A stretch of 10,469 nucleotides of DNA from Amoebophrya sp. AT5.2 (lineage: Eukaryota > Sar > Dinophyceae > Syndiniales > Amoebophryaceae): assembly GCA_005223375.1 (NCBI GenBank), contig RXOD01006397.1, positions 1-10,469 of the forward strand, read 5' to 3'. Below the pieces are notes generated by a model that was not told the origin of the DNA, did not search any database, and saw nothing but the letters and a program-made list of their open reading frames with translations. The position numbers were made by a program, and so were the translations under genes. Each line of letters begins with the position of its first letter. Position 1 is the first letter of the stretch. This document shows positions 6,370-10,469 of the stretch, one piece after another.

Positions 6370-8805
6370 ATGCCGAGCCTCCTGCGACGAGAGGAGGGTC
6401 ACGCAGCTGCACATGGAGATGGACATCACAGCACCCGCTCTCACAACTACCGCCCAGGTCAGAACCCCGAGAGCCCACGGAACGTTCAAAAGCGCGAGGC
6501 TCTGTTGCGCAAACCAGGAGGTCAACAAGGTCGGCTACATCATCGCTATCAGCGTGAAGATCAAGAACAAGATCCGGCTGCTTATTTTCAGGCAGAAAAT
6601 GCACAGGACCTTCGAGGAGGAGAGCGGCAGTGGCGGGACCTTCACGACGACCTCCAGGACTACATCGAGAGGGAAGAGCAGCACGCTTACGATTACGGTT
6701 GCAGCACCTTGTCTTCCAGCTCAAGTAGTAGAGGTACTGAAGCTGGACGTCGTCGGGGTGAGGACGTATATGCCTATGCGCATCGTCAGATGGACGGAGT
6801 CGGGGTCGGCAACATCACCAGGGGGAGCAGAATCGCAACTGCAAACGTCGATGCAACCAGCCACCGGAGTAGCAACAGGCGCAACTACATCGACCGCAAG
6901 ACTGGCGACGAGAACTACATGCAGAGTGCGTCTTCATCTTCCTCTACGACTTATCTTCAGAATGCGCAACCGCAGCGCCTGGGCGGATCGAGAAATGCTT
7001 CACGTGCAGTCGAATTGCAACCCTACCCCGATGACCTAACCCGTTCGTCGAAGAACTACTCAAACTACCGCGGCACAGCAGACACAAAATCAGCCAAACC
7101 TGTCAGAAGCTCCCGTCCGCCGCCCCAGAGAAGCCACGCCCACTCTAACGTCATGCAGCATCGCGTCCAGCAGCTGCACGACGAGTGCGACGGCAGTCTG
7201 CAGCGCATGTGTGCGCACCTCGAGCAGGCGGACGAGGCGAAAAATCGCATTCTCGGTCGGATGGCCGAAACGTCGGAGCAGATGGGCCGCATTGCGGAAA
7301 CGAACGAACACATCAACGCGGATATCGATCGCAACGAGGAGCTGCTGGCTCAGATCGCGAATGCCGACGGGGGTGTCATGGGGAAGCTGTACCATAACCT
7401 GAACCCAGAAAGGATGTTCTGGAGCAACTTTTTGGGGTTCGGGCGAGGGGGTTCGTCGCTCGGGGCTGGAAAATTTTCCAGCATGGGAGCGGGAATCATG
7501 GGTGCGTTGCCAGCACCACCGGCTGCGATGAGTGGGTATTTGGGGGGAGGAGGGTCTGAAGAAGCGAGCGGCAAGAAGCGGCTGGACGGAACGCCTCGGG
7601 GAGTAGATGCTGCCGATGCGAAGGCAAAACGGAGACTGAACAAAAATAGCCTTGATAAAGAGGAACACGTTTACGGCGACACCTTCAAAATTTACACGGT
7701 GGTTGCGTCATCCTCACGTCGGCGACAGGCTCGGAAAGAAACTTTTCACGCCACCACCTCGACTACGTCGTCGTCGCCACGATCCAGAGACGCCACCTCC
7801 GAGGCGGGTGAGACGAAAAATAGCGACAACGCGGTAGGCGTAGGAGCTGCAGCGCAGTGCGAGTTCGTTTCGCTCCCAATCTTGTGCCAGGGGTGGTTGC
7901 AGAAGCGGGGTCGGTACTTCTGGAACGGAATGAAGCCGAGGTATTTCGTTCTGGCCGGGCACACGCTGGTGTACGCTGCCACTGTGGGAGAGCTCCTGAG
8001 AAAGGAGTTCTGCGGGAAGATCGTTTTGGAAGCGGATTCTGAGGTGGTACTGGAGGATGAAGACGGCGGTCGTGCAGCGCTCCGGGCCGTGGAACACCAT
8101 AGCCAACAAGAAGACGCAGGGACAACACTTTCCTCAACGCCGCCTGGCAGCTTCGCAGCTGGCCGTGGCCCATCCACTACCTGTCGGCGGTTCCGCATCG
8201 AGGCACGGGATCACTTCGAAGGCGAGCCGGATTTGGACATTCACAGTCCGCCGCCGCGGTCTTCCGAAGAGGCGGATGCAGCCACATCTTCTGGTGGTGC
8301 ACCCGCTAGCAGCAGCAAGAAGTATCGGTCGCCGCGGCGCCGGACTTTTTACTTCGAAGCGCCCGACAGTGCCAGCGCGCAAAGCTGGGTACGCATTCTG
8401 TCGGAAGTGCGGCGGCAAATTCGGAACGGGCGCCGCAACACCGACTCGGCTGACGCGACCGTCCACGCGGCCCGCAGAGAGCGACTGCGCGAGGAGCTGC
8501 GGCGAACCGAGCTGACGGGTGCAGAGCGTCGGGCGATGCGGGACGAATACAAGTACAAGGATTCAACAAACCCAGGTTCGTCATCGAGAGGAAAGAAACG
8601 CGCCAGCACGGCAGAGTCCAAGGAGGAGGAGCGATGGGATCGAATGGAAACGCTTCTAGACGGACTCCAACTGGGCGCTCTCACGATAGGACAGGAGGCG
8701 AAGAAACAGGCGCATACGATCAAGAATATGAACGCGAATTTGGCACAGTCGGACCGCAGGCTCGATGAACAAAGAGCGCGTATGCAAATGGTGATAAAAA
8801 AATGA
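6370..8805 (+). CDS. Qbc-SNARE (SNAP-25/SNAP-29-like) with a PH domain between the SNARE helices
   Basis: A single-exon frame of 811 residues from the first in-frame ATG (A at -3) to TGA. Residues 1-262 are polar, low-complexity and probably disordered. Residues 267-331 align without gaps to the SNAP-25 Qb helix (M280, L284, M298, M305, I308, I315, I319, L326 and I329 on layer positions), but T301 sits at the zero layer instead of Gln. A Gly-rich, Cys-free stretch follows (332-395). A PH domain begins at G508-W509 with a K-x(n)-K-P-R phosphoinositide-type motif (K512, K522, R524), is interrupted by two Ser/acid-rich insertions, and ends with the helix bearing W673. Residues 755-811 match the Qc helix of SNAP-25 gaplessly, with Q780 at the zero layer and RRLDEQRAR downstream. 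There is no transmembrane segment, as in SNAP-25 relatives. The role should be membrane fusion with syntaxin and R-SNARE partners, with the PH domain docking to phosphoinositide membranes. The domain assignment was made by eye; the PH call is strong and the paired SNARE calls are good. Confidence 0.82.
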   Translation: MPSLLRREEGHAAAHGDGHHSTRSHNYRPGQNPESPRNVQKREALLRKPGGQQGRLHHRYQREDQEQDPAAYFQAENAQDLRGGERQWRDLHDDLQDYIEREEQHAYDYGCSTLSSSSSSRGTEAGRRRGEDVYAYAHRQMDGVGVGNITRGSRIATANVDATSHRSSNRRNYIDRKTGDENYMQSASSSSSTTYLQNAQPQRLGGSRNASRAVELQPYPDDLTRSSKNYSNYRGTADTKSAKPVRSSRPPPQRSHAHSNVMQHRVQQLHDECDGSLQRMCAHLEQADEAKNRILGRMAETSEQMGRIAETNEHINADIDRNEELLAQIANADGGVMGKLYHNLNPERMFWSNFLGFGRGGSSLGAGKFSSMGAGIMGALPAPPAAMSGYLGGGGSEEASGKKRLDGTPRGVDAADAKAKRRLNKNSLDKEEHVYGDTFKIYTVVASSSRRRQARKETFHATTSTTSSSPRSRDATSEAGETKNSDNAVGVGAAAQCEFVSLPILCQGWLQKRGRYFWNGMKPRYFVLAGHTLVYAATVGELLRKEFCGKIVLEADSEVVLEDEDGGRAALRAVEHHSQQEDAGTTLSSTPPGSFAAGRGPSTTCRRFRIEARDHFEGEPDLDIHSPPPRSSEEADAATSSGGAPASSSKKYRSPRRRTFYFEAPDSASAQSWVRILSEVRRQIRNGRRNTDSADATVHAARRERLREELRRTELTGAERRAMRDEYKYKDSTNPGSSSRGKKRASTAESKEEERWDRMETLLDGLQLGALTIGQEAKKQAHTIKNMNANLAQSDRRLDEQRARMQMVIKK

Positions 8806-10171
8806 CAAGTGTCGGCTGAGAACTTCTCGACGGACTCGAACGCTGCGTAGCAACACAAACAATGGATGCTGATGAAGACAGGAAAACTGAGTTTGTTCGT
8901 GTTGTTCACGTCAGGGCCTAAGATAGTTCCACAGTCACGACTCAAGAGTTAGGGTACAATCACAAAGTCAGAGAAAGAGAAGTCGATCCAAACTGGCCCG
9001 ATGACACCCTCGTCTCTACTACTAAATTAAAACAAGCACAAGCAGATATCCTCGAGTTCGAGGATGAGGAAGTACTTATCATCTCGGCGAAGGCTTAAAT
9101 AAATTCATCTCCGAGCTGCAGCAGCTACAATATTATTTTTATCAACACGAACACGAAAGAAAACGCGGGCCCGAGATCGAGGTCGAGAACTATTCGAAGT
9201 TTTAGTGTGTTCATGACGGTGGATAGAAAAGAAAAAGAAACGGAGAAATAGGAAGCCACAAAACATGATCTCCTGCTTCTTGTTTTACTCGGTCTAGGGA
9301 CTACAGCTACCGGTGCCGATTTTTCTAGTTCGCCTCTCGTCTGCATTTTCCCCCGCGCCCGCGGCCGGTGCTTCGCCAGCGCAGCATTACCTGAATTGTT
9401 GAAAACAACGGACTGCAGACCCACGCCAGTACCACGAAGCAGGGGAACTTGCAGCAGTTCGACAGCAACAGTGAAGCTGAAGTCAGTGTACGAAGGAAGT
9501 TGCAGAGCAGACGTTCCTGATCGGTGTCGCGGAGCCCACGAGGAAGCGTAGGGGTCTACTCTGGAAGAAAGCAGCACTTCTGCTTCAGTCGGAATCGACG
9601 TTGACACTTCTTTCGCCAACACGAAGACAAATCAAGGCAAACCAAGGCAAGCTGCATCAACAGAAGCTGCTTGAAGTTGGCCGCGTCCACCAGCCTGACG
9701 ACAAGCATTTTTGCGCCGCGTTCCTCAGTGAGCATCGGGATCCAGCAGCATTTCTCAATCTCTGGGCATTTTGCTGACGTTACGGTTTCGAGTGGTCGGC
9801 AATCCGCAACGAGAACGAACTCGAACTTCGAACACAATAAACTTACTAGGGAGCAGCTATTAAACAACGAGGACCACGGACCGTCCCAGACGAGGAGGGC
9901 CACGAACAAGAAAAAGCTTGCTGCGGCGATTTTCGTTTATCAACAACATCGTTGAGGACTGTCCTCGACGTCACCACGCGTGACGCTGAGAAGTGGACCT
10001 CACTCTCACAGTTTCTCTTATTAGCGGAGTTCGACGTCGACGACGACGAGGAGCGGACGCCGAGCCAGATCGCAATCGGTCGAAGCCGCCTGGGCGCAGT
10101 GGAACCGAGAAAGCCAGAGCCAGCAGCGCGGCCTAGAAGTACGTCTCCGCCACACGTCGAGCACGACCATC
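8806..10171. other. Intergenic region, no supported gene
   Basis: About 1.37 kb. Frames on both strands (such as - strand 9125-9622 and + strand 9952-10341) have no family resemblance, and several lack an ATG start. Small palindromes occur at 9048-9065 (ATCCTCGA, GT, TCGAGGAT), 9951-9969 (GTTGAGGAC, T, GTCCTCGAC) and 9969-9985 (CGTCAC, five bases, GTGACG). A purine run lies near 9226-9247 and AAATAAATTC near 9097, possibly at the end of the SNARE transcript. The last 150 bases (10025-10171) are open in the same frame as the next gene but have no ATG. Confidence 0.55.
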
Positions 10172-10409
10172 ATGTCAACTCCGACTCTACTCGACTGCCC
10201 CGGGGCGCGCTGGGAGCCGGCGGTAGGGAGCAGTTTTCAGCTCCGAGGGGAAGACTACATGACCAGCAGGGTGAAGATAGACTCCACCGACTCGCTGTAC
10301 GAGTGCTACCACGTGTCTTTTGTGCGCGGGCAAAACGGTAAGATCGACAAATCCGAGCTTTACTCGTCGATGATGCAGCAGGGCAAGGTAAACCTCAAGG
10401 GCACAAAAG
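10172..10409 (+). CDS. First exon of an EDR2 C-terminal (DUF1336)-like protein, 3'-partial
   Basis: The frame opens after a TAG at 10022-10024, and its only ATG is at 10172 (A at -3). The first 79 residues contain W14, then FQLRGEDYM (22-30), K35 and SLYECYHVSF (41-50). The order W, then F-x-(L/V)-R-G-x-x-Y, then K, then a leucine-rich strand ending before an acidic/Lys patch resembles the start of the EDR2 C-terminal domain, found in plants, algae and various protists and often paired with START or PH domains. The domain starts almost at residue 1, so this would be a stand-alone version. The exon is taken to end before GTACGC at 10410, a phase-1 donor, because the following sequence is T-rich and non-coding in character. 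The frame has no stop before the window edge, so both the splice and the product remain provisional. Confidence 0.5.
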
Positions 10410-10469
10410 GTACGCGTCCTTGGTTTAGATTCTTTAGTTTTCGTTTAGTTATGTGTTCCGTTTCCCAAC
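10410..10469 (+). other. Probable start of an intron in the EDR2-like gene
   Basis: After ACAAAAG the sequence continues GTACGCGTCC and then turns T-rich (TTTAGATTCTTTAGTTTTCG). The donor begins GTAC like the three introns supported by protein homology. GTAAAC at 10387 is an alternative donor. The acceptor lies outside the window. Confidence 0.45.

Noticed and set aside
6733..6840. GTACTG in the SNARE gene as a candidate intron donor
   Set aside because: The reading frame is open for 811 codons across it, and no acceptor improves the protein.
6413..7039. Alternative + strand frame of 208 residues overlapping the start of the SNARE gene
   Set aside because: Thr/Arg-rich with no family resemblance, while the overlapping 811-residue frame continues into clear SNARE and PH domains.
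8349..8945. Antisense open frame of 198 residues opposite the end of the SNARE gene
   Set aside because: Opposite the Qc helix and PH C-terminus; Ser/Arg/Cys-rich shadow.
9048..9065. TTCGAGGAT-like sequence suggesting a tRNA T-arm
   Set aside because: No acceptor, D or anticodon stem could be placed around it; it is better described as an 8-bp palindrome.
9125..9622. Antisense open frame of 165 residues in the last intergenic region
   Set aside because: It begins with GTG, not ATG, and has no recognisable domain; judged to be chance.
9952..10341. + strand open frame of 129 residues before and over the EDR2-like exon
   Set aside because: No ATG at its start, Arg/Pro/Ser-rich translation, and it overlaps in another frame an exon with a plausible domain.
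1..10469. CRISPR array, insertion sequence, or bacterial/phage defence system
   Set aside because: No regularly spaced repeats, transposase or terminal repeats were seen; the intron-containing genes are eukaryotic.

Overview
The window looks like nuclear DNA of a compact protist genome. Spliceosomal introns (GT...AG, about 130-160 bases) interrupt recognisable eukaryotic genes, there are no bacterial-type operons or ribosome binding sites, and genes are separated by roughly 0.5-1.4 kb. Five genes or gene parts are supported, all on the + strand. The co-orientation, low intron number and Ser/Ala/Gly-rich linkers would fit an alveolate such as a syndinian dinoflagellate, but the sequence alone does not settle the lineage.

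Layout. (1) 1-1274: the 3' part, possibly all, of an unrecognised coiled-coil protein with a long disordered Ser/Ala/Pro linker. (2) 1275-2343: no gene; the second half is strikingly rich in CCAG on the + strand. (3) 2344-2930: a two-exon, 141-residue SR-type splicing factor resembling SRSF2/SC35. (4) 2931-3978: no gene; it holds a strong 20-bp-stem hairpin. (5) 3979-5860: a three-exon DEAD-box helicase of the DDX47/Rrp3 type (ribosome biogenesis), with all core motifs intact. (6) 5861-6369: no gene; an ACGT-core hexamer tract. (7) 6370-8805: a single-exon 811-residue protein with a Qb-SNARE helix, a PH domain carrying insertions, and a C-terminal Qc-SNARE helix: a SNAP-25-like Qbc-SNARE with a PH domain in the linker. 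Its Qb helix appears to have Thr where the zero-layer Gln is expected. (8) 8806-10171: no convincing gene. (9) 10172 to the end: the first exon of a gene whose start resembles the EDR2 C-terminal (DUF1336) domain, running off the window.

The genes cover unrelated housekeeping jobs (splicing, rRNA maturation, membrane fusion, lipid-related signalling) and there is no sign of a dedicated multi-gene system. The most interesting object is the PH-containing Qbc-SNARE. After it come the 3135-3187 hairpin, the shared GTAC intron donor, and the CCAG cluster just upstream of a gene whose product belongs to a CCNG-binding family.
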